From the NCBI GenBank assembly GCA_900540475.1, contig UQGG01000069.1:1-31191 (forward strand): 31,191 nucleotides of DNA, given 5' to 3'. The notes below the pieces were generated by a model, which did not search any database, was not told where the DNA came from, and worked only from the letters and a program-made list of their open reading frames with translations. Shown here in pieces: positions 1 to 7,865 of this stretch (positions are counted from its first letter, which is position 1; each line of letters begins with the position of its first letter). The stretch comes from an uncultured Robinsoniella sp. (GTDB lineage: Bacteria > Bacillota > Clostridia > Lachnospirales > Lachnospiraceae). The position numbers were made by a program, and so were the translations under genes.

Positions 1-312
1 TGTATGTAACGTACATCGGCACCACCCCATTTCTGACAAGACTCAGAACGGATGGCACAACGCCCTGCCGGCTGCCCGGTTAAGTATATTATTGTAGAAG
101 CTGAAAGTTCGAAATCATTTACTAAAATTAAAAAAGTGATTAGGTGGTATAATAAGAATGAGTTACCGTGTTATTCAGGTTGTGGGATTAGAGATGTTAC
201 AAATGCTTAATATAAGAATTTACGAAGAATAAGTAATATGGATGGAATAGAACAGGTTAGCATATTTATCCACACTTACTAAGAAAGACAGTAGATGGTG
301 AATTAAAAATAG
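1..312. other. Left-edge segment, no recognised gene
   Basis: This stretch lies downstream of the minus-strand tRNA. It holds an open frame from ATG 52 to TAA 208-210 (52 codons, beginning MAQRPAGCPVKYIIVEAE) with no convincing ribosome binding site. A second frame is open from the window edge and closes at 81-83; it could be the tail of a gene that starts outside the window. I recognise neither product. Positions 211-312 are AT-rich with nothing I can name. A short T-run on the minus strand just after the tRNA (about 304-310) may help end its transcript. Confidence 0.3.
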
Positions 313-400
313 CGGAGACGGTGGGATTCGAACCCACGTGCCGGTTGCCCGACAACTTGATTTCGAGTCAAGCTCGTTATGGCCACTTCGATACGTCTCC
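313..400 (-). tRNA. tRNA-Ser (anticodon CGA)
   Basis: Read on the minus strand, the sequence folds into a class II tRNA with acceptor stem GGAGACG/CGTCTCC and discriminator G. The anticodon arm is TTGA-CTCGAAA-TCAA, giving anticodon CGA, which reads serine codon UCG. A long variable arm and the T-arm GTGGG-TTCGAAT-CCCAC follow. The G discriminator and long variable arm are serine hallmarks. CCA is not encoded. No integrase or att duplication is visible next to it, so there is no sign that it serves as an integration site here. Confidence 0.97.
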
Positions 401-412
401 ATGCACCTGTAT

Positions 413-440
413 AGTATATCACATTTTTTGAAAAATGCAA
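413..440 (-). promoter_or_regulatory. Promoter of tRNA-Ser
   Basis: On the minus strand there is TTGCAT, a 16-nt spacer, then TATACT, ending 12 nt before the first tRNA base. It is a good sigma-A-type promoter pointing at the tRNA and lies back to back with the pfkA promoter. Confidence 0.7.
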
Positions 441-457
441 AAACTTTATTCAAGTTA

Positions 458-486
458 TTGTGATAAAAGTAAAAATAATATATAAT
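458..486 (+). promoter_or_regulatory. Promoter of the pfkA-dnaX-ybaB-recR run
   Basis: TTGTGA at 458-463 and a perfect TATAAT at 481-486 are separated by exactly 17 nt. The predicted start is near 493, giving a leader of about 90 nt. That leader contains a small hairpin, AAAGTG (536-541) pairing with CACTTT (550-555), just before the pfkA ribosome binding site. Confidence 0.75.
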
Positions 487-583
487 GAACAAAGAGGCGT
501 GTTTATCTGCCTGTTTGAAGAGAAATATAAGGAACAAAGTGGTTGGTATCACTTTGATTATAACAGGAAAGGTGTAGTGTCAT

Positions 584-1657
584 ATGATTAGAATTGGAAT
601 GTTAACAAGCGGTGGCGACTGTCAGGCTTTAAATGCAACAATGCGCGGTGTCGTAAAGGGGCTGAGCACCAATGCGGACGAGCTGGAAGTATACGGGTTC
701 GCAAATGGATATAAAGGGCTTATTTATGGGGACTACAGAATGCTGACCAGCAAGGATTTTTCCGGGATTCTCACGAAAGGCGGGACGATTTTAGGAACAT
801 CCAGACAGCCATTCAAGCTTATGCGCGTCCCGGATGAAAATGGACTGGACAAGGTTGAGGCGATGAAACAGACCTACTATAAACTCCGTCTGGACTGCCT
901 GGTGATTCTGGGAGGAAATGGTACACAAAAGACAGCAAATCTTCTTCGGGAAGAAGGTTTGAATATCATACATCTGCCTAAGACAATTGACAATGATATC
1001 TGGGGTACAGACATGACTTTTGGTTTCCAGAGTGCTACAAATATTGCAACTGATGCCATTGACTGCATTCATACCACTGCGGCATCACACAACCGAGTCT
1101 TCATCGTAGAAGTTATGGGACATAAGGTTGGATGGCTCACACTCCATGCGGGAATTGCCGGCGGTGCAGATATTATTTTACTGCCTGAGATACCATATGA
1201 TATCCAGAAGGTGATTGAAGCCATTGACAAACGTTCCAGGGATGGAAAGGGATTTACCATTCTGGCTGTGGCAGAAGGTGCAATTTCAAAAGAAGATGCA
1301 AAACTGTCCAAGAAAGAATTGAAAGAAAAGTTAAAGAATAAGAGACATCCGTCCGTTTCCTATGAAATTGCAGAGAAGATCCAGGCTGAAACAGGCATGG
1401 AGATTCGGATCACAGTTCCGGGACATACACAGAGAGGCGGAAGCCCATGTCCTTATGATCGTGTTCTGTCTACAAGACTGGGTGCAGAAGCAGCGCAGTG
1501 TATTATGGATAAGGAATATGGATACATGGTGGGAATCGTAAATGGAAAAGCTAAGAAGATTCCGCTGGAAGATGTAGCAGGCAAGTTGAAAATGGTATCG
1601 CCGGATGACCAGCTGATCAAGGAAGCAAAACTGATCGGCATTAGTTTCGGAGATTAA
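584..1657 (+). CDS. pfkA: 6-phosphofructokinase (PPi-like/mixed-substrate group)
   Basis: Phosphorylates fructose 6-phosphate to the 1,6-bisphosphate, the committed step of glycolysis, in the cytoplasm. The 357-aa product opens with the phosphoryl-donor loop (residues 8-17, TSGGDCQALN). It continues with GGNGT at 110-114, the catalytic PKTIDND at 132-138 (Asp136 aligns with the E. coli base Asp127), MGHKVGW at 178-184 and the PGHTQRGG block near the C-terminus. By family rules, Gly113 (E. coli position 104) points to ATP, while Lys133 (position 124) is typical of PPi enzymes; this mixed pair occurs in the ATP-using members of the PPi-like clade. Asn112 replaces the usual Asp or Glu. The start follows AGGAAAGG, and the gene lies 18 nt upstream of dnaX, probably co-transcribed. 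Donor preference is inferred. Confidence 0.93.
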   Translation: MIRIGMLTSGGDCQALNATMRGVVKGLSTNADELEVYGFANGYKGLIYGDYRMLTSKDFSGILTKGGTILGTSRQPFKLMRVPDENGLDKVEAMKQTYYKLRLDCLVILGGNGTQKTANLLREEGLNIIHLPKTIDNDIWGTDMTFGFQSATNIATDAIDCIHTTAASHNRVFIVEVMGHKVGWLTLHAGIAGGADIILLPEIPYDIQKVIEAIDKRSRDGKGFTILAVAEGAISKEDAKLSKKELKEKLKNKRHPSVSYEIAEKIQAETGMEIRITVPGHTQRGGSPCPYDRVLSTRLGAEAAQCIMDKEYGYMVGIVNGKAKKIPLEDVAGKLKMVSPDDQLIKEAKLIGISFGD

Positions 1658-1675
1658 TAGATTGGAGAGTAAAGC

Positions 1676-3364
1676 ATGAGTTATACTGCTTTATACCGTA
1701 AATTCCGTCCAGACACTTTTGCGGATGTAAAAGGTCAGGATCATATAGTAACTACGCTTAAAAATCAGATTATGGCAGACAGAATCGGACATGCATACCT
1801 GTTTTGCGGAACCCGCGGAACAGGTAAGACTACCATTGCCAAGATTCTGGCTAAGGCTGTAAACTGTGAGCACCCCGTAGATGGCAATCCCTGCAACGAA
1901 TGTGACACCTGTAAGGCAATCTCTGCAGGAAGCTCCATGAACGTGATCGAAATCGATGCGGCTTCCAATAACGGTGTGGACAATATTCGTGAGATTCGTG
2001 ATGAAGTAGCTTACTCCCCTACCGAGGGTCGGTTCAAGGTATACATTATCGATGAGGTTCATATGCTGTCTATAGGTGCGTTTAATGCGCTTTTGAAGAC
2101 GCTGGAGGAACCGCCTTCTTATGTCATCTTTATCCTGGCGACGACTGAGGCACATAAGATACCGATCACAATTCTGTCCAGATGCCAGAGGTATGATTTT
2201 AAGAGAATCGCCCTGACTACAATCAGCTCCCATTTAAATAAATTAATGGAAGAAGAACAGGTGGAGGTAGAAGCGAAGGCAGCGAATTACATTGCGAAAA
2301 AGGCAGATGGTTCCATGCGTGATGCCCTGAGCCTTTTGGATCAGTGTATTGCTTTTTATCTGGGGCAGAAACTGACCTATGACAATGTACTGGAAGTACT
2401 TGGGGCAGTGGATACCGATGTGTTCAGTGACATTCTGCGAATGGTTCTTAGCCACGATGTAGCGGGGGCTATGGCGAAGCTGGAGGAGCTGGTTATGCAG
2501 GGAAGAGAGCTGACGCAGTTTGTGGTAGACTTCACCTGGTATATGAGAAACTTGCTTCTTCTGAAAACTTCTGATAATATGGAAGATGTTCTGGATGTAT
2601 CAACAGAAAATATGAAAAAACTTCAGGAAGAGGCGGGGATGATCAGGGAAGATACCCTTATGCGCTTCATCCGCATTTTTTCTGAGTTGTCCAATCAGAT
2701 CAAGTATGCATCATCCAAGAGAATATTATTGGAGATTGCTCTGATTAAGCTTTGCAAGCCGGAAATGGAAAATGATGAAATTTCACTGGTTGAGCGGATA
2801 CGCCTTCTGGAAAAGAAGCTGGAAAGCGGGATATCTATACAGCAGGTTCAGCCTGCACCCGGTTCTAATGGAGCGGTGGGTGTTCCAGGCGGTACTTATA
2901 GTTCAGTTAACGCGGAAGCTCCGGCAGCAGGACCAGTGAATACCGGGATAGCACCGGATGCTGGGCAGAATGTAAATGCCCGGATGCCGGCACAAGGCAG
3001 AAAGCTTGAAAAGGCAGCGCCTCAGGATCTGCAGGAAGTCAAGAAGATCTGGAACAGTATCGTTGCCGAGACCGAGGGACGGTTTAAGATCGTCTTATCC
3101 ATGGCTGAGCCCAAATACAATGCCCAGGGGGAAGACGACAGGCTGTTTGTGTGCTTTAAGGATTTCCAGGGTGAACGTTATGCGGCAAGCGAGGAACGCA
3201 AAGAAGAGCTGGAGCGGATTATAGCCGGTAAGATTGGAAAAAAAGTAGAAGTGAAGATGATGCTGGAAGCAGACAGCCATCTGAATAAAGGCAACATTGT
3301 CAGCATCAGCGTTGATGATGCAATCAAAGAATTTATACACACAGATGTAGTAATTGAAGACTGA
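1676..3364 (+). CDS. dnaX: DNA polymerase III subunit gamma/tau
   Basis: Clamp-loader ATPase subunit that assembles the beta clamp on primed DNA at the replication fork. The 562-aa product has the Walker A motif GTRGTGKT at 45-52 and a zinc module with Cys64, Cys73, Cys76 and Cys79, the same spacing as E. coli. Walker B is at about 122-129 (VYIIDEVH), with sensor 1 ATTEAHKIP and the SRC arginine-finger motif after it. An Ala/Pro/Gly-rich linker (about 390-440) leads to a C-terminal tau-like domain. ATG 1676 follows GGAGAG. The dnaX-ybaB-recR order is a classical replication/repair operon in Firmicutes. I see no convincing programmed frameshift signal of the E. coli type, so a separate gamma form is not predicted. 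Confidence 0.97.
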   Translation: MSYTALYRKFRPDTFADVKGQDHIVTTLKNQIMADRIGHAYLFCGTRGTGKTTIAKILAKAVNCEHPVDGNPCNECDTCKAISAGSSMNVIEIDAASNNGVDNIREIRDEVAYSPTEGRFKVYIIDEVHMLSIGAFNALLKTLEEPPSYVIFILATTEAHKIPITILSRCQRYDFKRIALTTISSHLNKLMEEEQVEVEAKAANYIAKKADGSMRDALSLLDQCIAFYLGQKLTYDNVLEVLGAVDTDVFSDILRMVLSHDVAGAMAKLEELVMQGRELTQFVVDFTWYMRNLLLLKTSDNMEDVLDVSTENMKKLQEEAGMIREDTLMRFIRIFSELSNQIKYASSKRILLEIALIKLCKPEMENDEISLVERIRLLEKKLESGISIQQVQPAPGSNGAVGVPGGTYSSVNAEAPAAGPVNTGIAPDAGQNVNARMPAQGRKLEKAAPQDLQEVKKIWNSIVAETEGRFKIVLSMAEPKYNAQGEDDRLFVCFKDFQGERYAASEERKEELERIIAGKIGKKVEVKMMLEADSHLNKGNIVSISVDDAIKEFIHTDVVIED

Positions 3365-3388
3365 TAAGAAATAGGAGGATTTATTAAA

Positions 3389-3745
3389 ATGGCAAAACGT
3401 GGAGGATTTCCAGGAGGCGGAATGCCCGGCAACATGAATAATCTGATGAAACAGGCTCAGAAAATGCAGAAGCAGATGGAAGAAAACCAGAAAGCATTAG
3501 AAGAAAAAGAATATACGGCAAGTGCAGGGGGCGGTGCTGTTGAAGTAACTGTTTCCGGTAAAAAAGAAATCACAAAGGTTTCCTTAAAAGAAGAAGTCGT
3601 TGATCCGGATGACATTGAAATGTTAGAAGACCTGATTATGGCAGCTACCAATGAAGCCCTTCGTAAAATGGAAGAAGAAGCAGGTGCTGCAATGGCGAAA
3701 CTGACAGGCGGTCTCGGTGGAATGGGTGGAGGATTTCCGTTCTAA
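3389..3745 (+). CDS. ybaB: YbaB/EbfC family nucleoid-associated protein
   Basis: Small DNA-binding protein of the YbaB/EbfC family, which forms dimers and coats the nucleoid. The 118-aa product has the usual shape. A Gly/Met-rich start is followed by a charged helix (NNLMKQAQKMQKQMEENQ), a beta core containing VEVTVSGKKEITKVSL, the DPDDIEMLEDLI acidic helix, and a Gly-rich tail ending GGGFPF. The ribosome binding site AGGAGG lies 10 nt before ATG. Its TAA overlaps the recR ATG by one base (TAATG), so the two are translationally coupled. The coupling with dnaX and recR fits a role near replication or repair, but the exact function in this family is unsettled. Confidence 0.95.
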   Translation: MAKRGGFPGGGMPGNMNNLMKQAQKMQKQMEENQKALEEKEYTASAGGGAVEVTVSGKKEITKVSLKEEVVDPDDIEMLEDLIMAATNEALRKMEEEAGAAMAKLTGGLGGMGGGFPF

Positions 3746-4341
3746 TGGATTATTACAGCAGTCAGATTAGTAAATTAATCGAGGAATTATCTAAGCTGCC
3801 GGGTGTGGGGGCCAAATCGGCCCAGCGCTTGGCTTTTCACATTATTAACAGACCTCTCGACGAGGTAAAGCGGCTTTCTGATGCCATTATTGAGGCAAAA
3901 GAAAATGTGCGTTACTGCAAACAGTGTTATACGCTCACAGACAGCGAACTCTGCCCCATCTGCAGAAATCCCAAAAGAGACCAGAACACTATTATGGTTG
4001 TGGAGAATACAAGGGATCTGGCGGCATATGAGAAAACCGGTAAATTTGAGGGCGTCTATCACGTTCTTCACGGTGCCATCTCACCTATGCTGGGGATAGG
4101 CCCAAATGACATTAAACTAAAGGAACTAATGCAGCGGCTGCAGCAGGATGTAAAAGAAGTGATCATTGCCACAAATTCCAGTCTGGAAGGTGAGACAACG
4201 GCAATGTACATCAGCAAGCTGATTAAGCCTACTGGGGTAAAGGTCAGCAGAATTGCCAGTGGAGTTCCGGTGGGCGGTGACCTGGAATACATCGATGAGG
4301 TGACTTTGTTAAGAGCGCTGGAAGGGCGTGTGGAATTATAA
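3745..4341 (+). CDS. recR: Recombination mediator protein RecR
   Basis: Acts with RecO (and RecF) to load RecA on SSB-coated single-stranded DNA during gap repair. The 198-aa product shows all the RecR parts. The helix-hairpin-helix is at about 17-33 (KLPGVGAKSAQRLAFHI), the C4 zinc finger uses Cys58, Cys61, Cys70 and Cys73, and the Toprim domain begins around residue 83 (IMVVENTRDLAAYEKTG). The family signature YHVLHG...SPM and a C-terminal Walker B-like segment follow. It starts inside the ybaB stop codon and is the last gene of the operon, ending right at a strong terminator. Confidence 0.97.
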   Translation: MDYYSSQISKLIEELSKLPGVGAKSAQRLAFHIINRPLDEVKRLSDAIIEAKENVRYCKQCYTLTDSELCPICRNPKRDQNTIMVVENTRDLAAYEKTGKFEGVYHVLHGAISPMLGIGPNDIKLKELMQRLQQDVKEVIIATNSSLEGETTAMYISKLIKPTGVKVSRIASGVPVGGDLEYIDEVTLLRALEGRVEL

Positions 4342-4368
4342 AATAGCTGCCTCGAGGCAGCTATTTTT
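4341..4368. terminator. Bidirectional intrinsic terminator between recR and the ABC operon
   Basis: An 11-bp perfect stem, AAATAGCTGCC with GGCAGCTATTT, encloses the tetraloop TCGA and is followed by a T-run on the plus strand. The palindrome also ends in TATTTTA on the minus strand, and the minus-strand permease gene stops 25 nt away. One hairpin therefore probably ends both convergent transcripts. Confidence 0.9.
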
Positions 4369-4392
4369 AATATCAAAGAACAGTTTGAAAAA

Positions 4393-5187
4393 TCAGCAGT
4401 GCAGATCACGCCTCTTATGGAGATAAAAAGAGGCTAAAATACAAAGGAGTGCGAAGATTGCACAAATCAGCACATACACCCAGGAAAGTCCCTGACTCAG
4501 GACTTCCTTCCCATCAAAATACTTAAATGGGGTAAGATATCCAAGCCATTCAATATTTTCACTGAAATCAGCAGCGATGGACATCAAAAATGTCACCAGT
4601 ACAATTCCCATAGCGATATTGCCGGCTGTCTTCATGCGGATACAAAGCATGGACATGAGTAAACCAAATCCAAAGAATATCAGCTGGATGAAGAACAGTC
4701 CGGTCATCATCGGCAGAAAGTCCGAAACAATATTGTCATCAAAAATAATCTTTACGCTTGCAATGGTAATGATAAAAGAAACGGCATTCAGTAAAATCAG
4801 CTGGCAGAGCCCGCTTAAAAGCTTGCTGCCCAGGATCTTATTGCGGGTGCGTGCTTTCATATAGAGGAATTCAAAGGTTTTATCCCGTTCTTCTTTACCG
4901 AAGAGAGACACCCCCAGGGAAGCTGCATGAAAAGCGGCAATCAGAGCGATATAAGTAAATACAATTGCAAAAACTCCGATGGCGGTGGAATAGTCCACCA
5001 CGCCTACGCCAAAGATAGTCTGGACGCTTTTGGGTAGCTGCGACAGAAGCTCCGTGACACCTGCGTCACCATGCCCCACCATAGAGGTTGTTTTTCCGGC
5101 ACTTGCTAAAATCAGAAATATAATTCCGATGCACCAGAAGGAAAAAGTTTTAATATTTGATTTGCATTCACGAAGAAATAGATTCAT
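4393..5187 (-). CDS. ABC-2 type exporter permease (second)
   Basis: Membrane subunit of the TetR-controlled ABC transporter encoded just upstream. The 264-aa product has about six hydrophobic segments, the first at about 15-32 and the last near the C-terminus, and a cytoplasmic KEERDKTFEFLYMKARTR loop typical of ABC-2 permeases. I place the start at ATG 5187, eight nt after AAGGAG; the longer frame would need TTG 5205, which overlaps that site. It has exactly the same length as its neighbour and the two are alike at the N-terminus (MNLFLRECKSNIK versus MNIFIQEFKWNLK), so they are probably diverged duplicates forming a heterodimer. The exported substrate is unknown; drugs, peptides or sodium are all possible for this family. 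Confidence 0.82.
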   Translation of the reverse strand: MNLFLRECKSNIKTFSFWCIGIIFLILASAGKTTSMVGHGDAGVTELLSQLPKSVQTIFGVGVVDYSTAIGVFAIVFTYIALIAAFHAASLGVSLFGKEERDKTFEFLYMKARTRNKILGSKLLSGLCQLILLNAVSFIITIASVKIIFDDNIVSDFLPMMTGLFFIQLIFFGFGLLMSMLCIRMKTAGNIAMGIVLVTFLMSIAADFSENIEWLGYLTPFKYFDGKEVLSQGLSWVYVLICAIFALLCILASFYLHKRRDLHC

Positions 5188-5251
5188 AAGGTAGTCTCCT
5201 TCCAAGAGCCTGTAGTAAATTCAATCGTTTGGTAAGCAATAATAATGCGTT

Positions 5252-6046
5252 TTAAGCACTGTGGATATCTTTGGTCCGGTAACGCCAGAATCCAAGGAGT
5301 GTCAATAAAACAACAGCTGCAATCAGACAGATCAGCAAAGGGTAGTCATACTCCTGGTTTAAGGTGATGTAGGAGGGACTTACATAACTCATGGGAGAGA
5401 TAAAATCCAATGCTCTTTCATCAAACATATTGGCTAACATCTGGAGTCCGAAGCAAAGAGCGCCAACTCCGATACCAACGAATACAGGAGCTTTTGCCTT
5501 TTTTAAAAAGCAGCCGATGCAGAATCCCAGTGCGGTAAATAAAAGTCCGGTCAGGATAACGGAGGAAGAGAGCAGATAAAAAATATTATGGTTGTAATCC
5601 CCGCCATATTGGTTTGCAAATAGAAAACTCACGCCAAAGTATATAAATCCCGAAATAATCATGCAGAGAACAACGGCAAGATATTTATTAGCCAGTATCC
5701 TGATTCTGCTGACCGGTTTGGTAAATAGAAAGTCACAGGTCTTGCGGGCACTTTCTTTGCCGATTACCTGGATTCCGGTAACTAATCCCTGAATGGAGGA
5801 ACAGAGAATTACGTACACCAGCACAAAACTGTAAAAGCCCTGAAAGCTGCCCAGACCGTCAGGTCCCAGACCAAGCGCCTTTAATACTTCTGGGGGATAT
5901 TGTTCCATCAGCTTATTAACTGCCTCCATATCTCCGGTAAAGGAAGGATACAGACAGATAAAAAAGATGCCTGCGCAGCTTAAAGACAGTGCCCAAATCA
6001 GCGTGGGCTTTAAATTCCACTTAAATTCCTGAATAAATATGTTCAT
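5252..6046 (-). CDS. ABC-2 type exporter permease (first)
   Basis: Membrane subunit paired with the ATPase immediately upstream. The 264-aa product has about six transmembrane segments and the loop GKESARKTCDFLFTKPVSR, which matches the equivalent loop of its neighbour and probably contacts the ATPase. The start is taken as ATG 6046, six nt after AAAGGAG. The longer frame to 6073 would overlap the ATPase stop but has its ribosome binding site inside. The gap to the ATPase stop is 23 nt and to the second permease 64 nt, so all belong to one transcript. The substrate cannot be inferred. Confidence 0.83.
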   Translation of the reverse strand: MNIFIQEFKWNLKPTLIWALSLSCAGIFFICLYPSFTGDMEAVNKLMEQYPPEVLKALGLGPDGLGSFQGFYSFVLVYVILCSSIQGLVTGIQVIGKESARKTCDFLFTKPVSRIRILANKYLAVVLCMIISGFIYFGVSFLFANQYGGDYNHNIFYLLSSSVILTGLLFTALGFCIGCFLKKAKAPVFVGIGVGALCFGLQMLANMFDERALDFISPMSYVSPSYITLNQEYDYPLLICLIAAVVLLTLLGFWRYRTKDIHSA

Positions 6047-6069
6047 ACAAAGCTCCTTTCCAAACACTG

Positions 6070-6948
6070 TCAATTATAGTAGTGCATAAAGATTTCTTCC
6101 AGATCCGGTTCCTCAACGCTTAGATCCTGCAGGGAGAGTTCGCCTAGCAGATGTGTCATCCGATTTACATTTCCCCGGTAGATAAAGGAGGCATGGAGTT
6201 TCTCTATTTTCAGATTGGAGAGGCCTTTAATGTCAAATGTTCCCGGAGTAAGTGGGGTTTTGGATTCCAGTTCCACTTTTTTATAACTGTCTTCCCTTAT
6301 GGATGCCATAGTGTCCAGCTTAATCAGCTTTCCTTCTTTAATAAATCCCACCCGGTCACACATTTTCTGAACCTCTGATAAAATATGGGAGGAAAAGAAT
6401 ACAGTGGCGCCGTTGCGGTTTTCCTTGCGGATCAGATCAAAGAATTTCTTCTGCATCAACGGATCCAGACCACTGGTGGGTTCATCCAGAATGATTAATT
6501 TCGGGCTATGTAACAATCCCTGTACAATACCGACCTTCTTGCGGTTTCCAAAGGACAGATCCTCAATCTTACGCCCTGTATCTAATTCCAGCACTTCACA
6601 TAATTCCTGGATTTTCGATTTGCAATCCTTTTTATAAAATGATGCAGAGTAAAGAAGCAGATCCTTTACTTTCATATTGTCGTAGTAAAATACCTCGCTG
6701 GGCAGGTATCCGATTTCTTTTGCGATCTCACTGGCATTCTTGATGCAGTCCAAACCAAAAATGGATGCAGAGCCTCCGGTTGGATAAATGAGGGAAAGCA
6801 GGCAGCGGATTGTGGTGGATTTCCCGGCGCCATTGGGACCGATAAATCCAAAAATTTCCCCCTCCCGGATGGAAAGGGTAATGTCTTCGATCCCCCGGTG
6901 CTTGCCGTAAGTCTTTGTCAGATTATTGATTTCGATAATGTTCTTCAT
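6070..6948 (-). CDS. ABC transporter ATP-binding protein
   Basis: Cytoplasmic ATPase that powers the two ABC-2 permeases. In the 292-aa product, Walker A is GPNGAGKST (about 37-45). The signature is LSFGNRKKV rather than LSGGQ, as is common in this exporter class. Walker B is LIILDEPTSGLDP, and the H-loop is SSH. The C-terminal third carries the extension seen in drug and bacteriocin-immunity ATPases. ATG 6948 follows AAGGAGGAG and overlaps the TetR stop by 4 nt (ATGA), so translation is coupled to the regulator. Function beyond ATP-driven export is inference. Confidence 0.93.
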   Translation of the reverse strand: MKNIIEINNLTKTYGKHRGIEDITLSIREGEIFGFIGPNGAGKSTTIRCLLSLIYPTGGSASIFGLDCIKNASEIAKEIGYLPSEVFYYDNMKVKDLLLYSASFYKKDCKSKIQELCEVLELDTGRKIEDLSFGNRKKVGIVQGLLHSPKLIILDEPTSGLDPLMQKKFFDLIRKENRNGATVFFSSHILSEVQKMCDRVGFIKEGKLIKLDTMASIREDSYKKVELESKTPLTPGTFDIKGLSNLKIEKLHASFIYRGNVNRMTHLLGELSLQDLSVEEPDLEEIFMHYYN

Positions 6949-7565
6949 AAGAACTCCTCCTTGTAGGATACCTTTTTTAATAAATTGGACCAGATGACGT
7001 AGTGATTCATAAGCTCTGGTATCAGAACAGTTTCCTGAATCCGCTCTTTTTCATACATATAGCCTTCGGTCATCCAGATCAGCATATTGTAGATCTCTTT
7101 AGGGTCAATCTCTTCTTTAAATTTTCCCAAATCAACATTTATCATATATTTTTCAAAAGAAGAATTTATCTGGGACTGCATTTTGTTCTGTACTTCATCA
7201 GAGGCAGTCTCATTTTGTGAATAGTAGCATTTGATAAAAAATGCCATGATATGAGGTGTTTTTGCCAGAATAACCGCCTTTTTTTCTGCGATATAATAAA
7301 GAACCTCAAAGAAATCGGTGATGTCTTCATACTTCATATCCATAATATAATTTTTCACAAGAGAAACGGTATAATCCAGCAGATAGAGATAAAAACTCTT
7401 CTTATTGTGGAAATAATGAAAAAGCAGGCCTTTTGATATGCAGGCTTTTCTTGCTATTTCATCTGTAGATGCCCGTTTATATTCATGGCTGGAAAACACT
7501 TCTATTCCGGCATTAATAATTCGCTGCTGTTTTTCTTCCGGCAGCCGAAAAAACATTTCATTCAT
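6945..7565 (-). CDS. TetR/AcrR family transcriptional regulator
   Basis: Likely represses its own operon, which encodes the downstream ABC exporter, and releases DNA when it binds a ligand. In the 206-aa product the N-terminal helix-turn-helix spans about residues 10-55: RIINAGIEVFSSHEYKRAS, then TDEIARKACISKGLLFHYF, then HNKKSFY, a textbook TetR DNA-binding domain. The rest is an all-helical ligand domain. I place the start at ATG 7565 because AAAGGAGG lies seven nt upstream; the longer frame from 7610 includes that site. A 21-bp palindrome at the promoter is the likely operator. It is the first gene of a four-gene operon. Confidence 0.92.
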   Translation of the reverse strand: MNEMFFRLPEEKQQRIINAGIEVFSSHEYKRASTDEIARKACISKGLLFHYFHNKKSFYLYLLDYTVSLVKNYIMDMKYEDITDFFEVLYYIAEKKAVILAKTPHIMAFFIKCYYSQNETASDEVQNKMQSQINSSFEKYMINVDLGKFKEEIDPKEIYNMLIWMTEGYMYEKERIQETVLIPELMNHYVIWSNLLKKVSYKEEFL

Positions 7566-7643
7566 ATAAGCCCTCCTTTGAAATAAGTCTGCTTGAAACC
7601 TAGAGATCACCTGTTTGCCGACGAAAACCCGTTGACCAGGCGG

Positions 7644-7664
7644 GATTGACCGGACCGGTTAATC
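7644..7664. promoter_or_regulatory. Palindromic candidate operator for the TetR regulator
   Basis: The half sites GATTGACCGG and CCGGTTAATC flank a central A and are inverted repeats with one mismatched pair. The site lies just downstream of the -10 box of the minus-strand promoter, covering the expected transcription start, a position suited to repression. Confidence 0.65.
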
Positions 7665-7667
7665 TTA

Positions 7668-7695
7668 ATTATATGCGATTGACTATTTTTTACAA
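7668..7695 (-). promoter_or_regulatory. Promoter of the TetR-ABC exporter operon
   Basis: On the minus strand TTGTAA and a perfect TATAAT are separated by 16 nt. The leader is about 95 nt and begins inside the palindromic operator. Confidence 0.7.
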
Positions 7696-7775
7696 GGGGT
7701 CAGGGGCATTAAATTTGCGTTAAAAAGTTACTCCAACTGATGTGGAAAAGTTACATAAAAGAGTGTATTTTATGG

Positions 7776-7804
7776 TTGACAGAGTTTCTACATCATGTTA
7801 ATAT
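7776..7804 (+). promoter_or_regulatory. Promoter of the padR-GNAT operon
   Basis: A consensus TTGACA (7776-7781), a 17-nt spacer and TAATAT (7799-7804) form a strong promoter. The next gene on this strand starts at 7866. Confidence 0.75.
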
Positions 7805-7819
7805 CTCTAAAAGAGATAT
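7801..7819. promoter_or_regulatory. Perfect inverted repeat, candidate PadR operator
   Basis: ATATCTCT and AGAGATAT are separated by AAA and form a perfect 8-bp inverted repeat overlapping the -10 box and the start point of the padR promoter. Its position suggests autorepression by the PadR protein encoded directly downstream. Confidence 0.55.
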
Positions 7820-7865
7820 ATCTATTAGAGGTATTATAAAGAGATAAGGAGGTATAGAGCAGCAG

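Noticed and set aside
11..80. GC-rich segment considered as the end of an SRP RNA, RNase P RNA or tmRNA
   Set aside because: None of the conserved core motifs of those RNAs could be matched on either strand.
313..400. tRNA-Ser as an integration site for a mobile element
   Set aside because: No integrase, no duplicated tRNA 3' end and only core genes beside it.
220..552. Minus-strand open frame of 110 codons
   Set aside because: It runs straight through the tRNA-Ser gene and both promoters and has no ribosome binding site; it is an artefact of low stop density.
3233..3246. Run of seven A in dnaX as a programmed frameshift site
   Set aside because: It lies near the very end of the gene and lacks the stem-loop and position expected for producing a gamma form.
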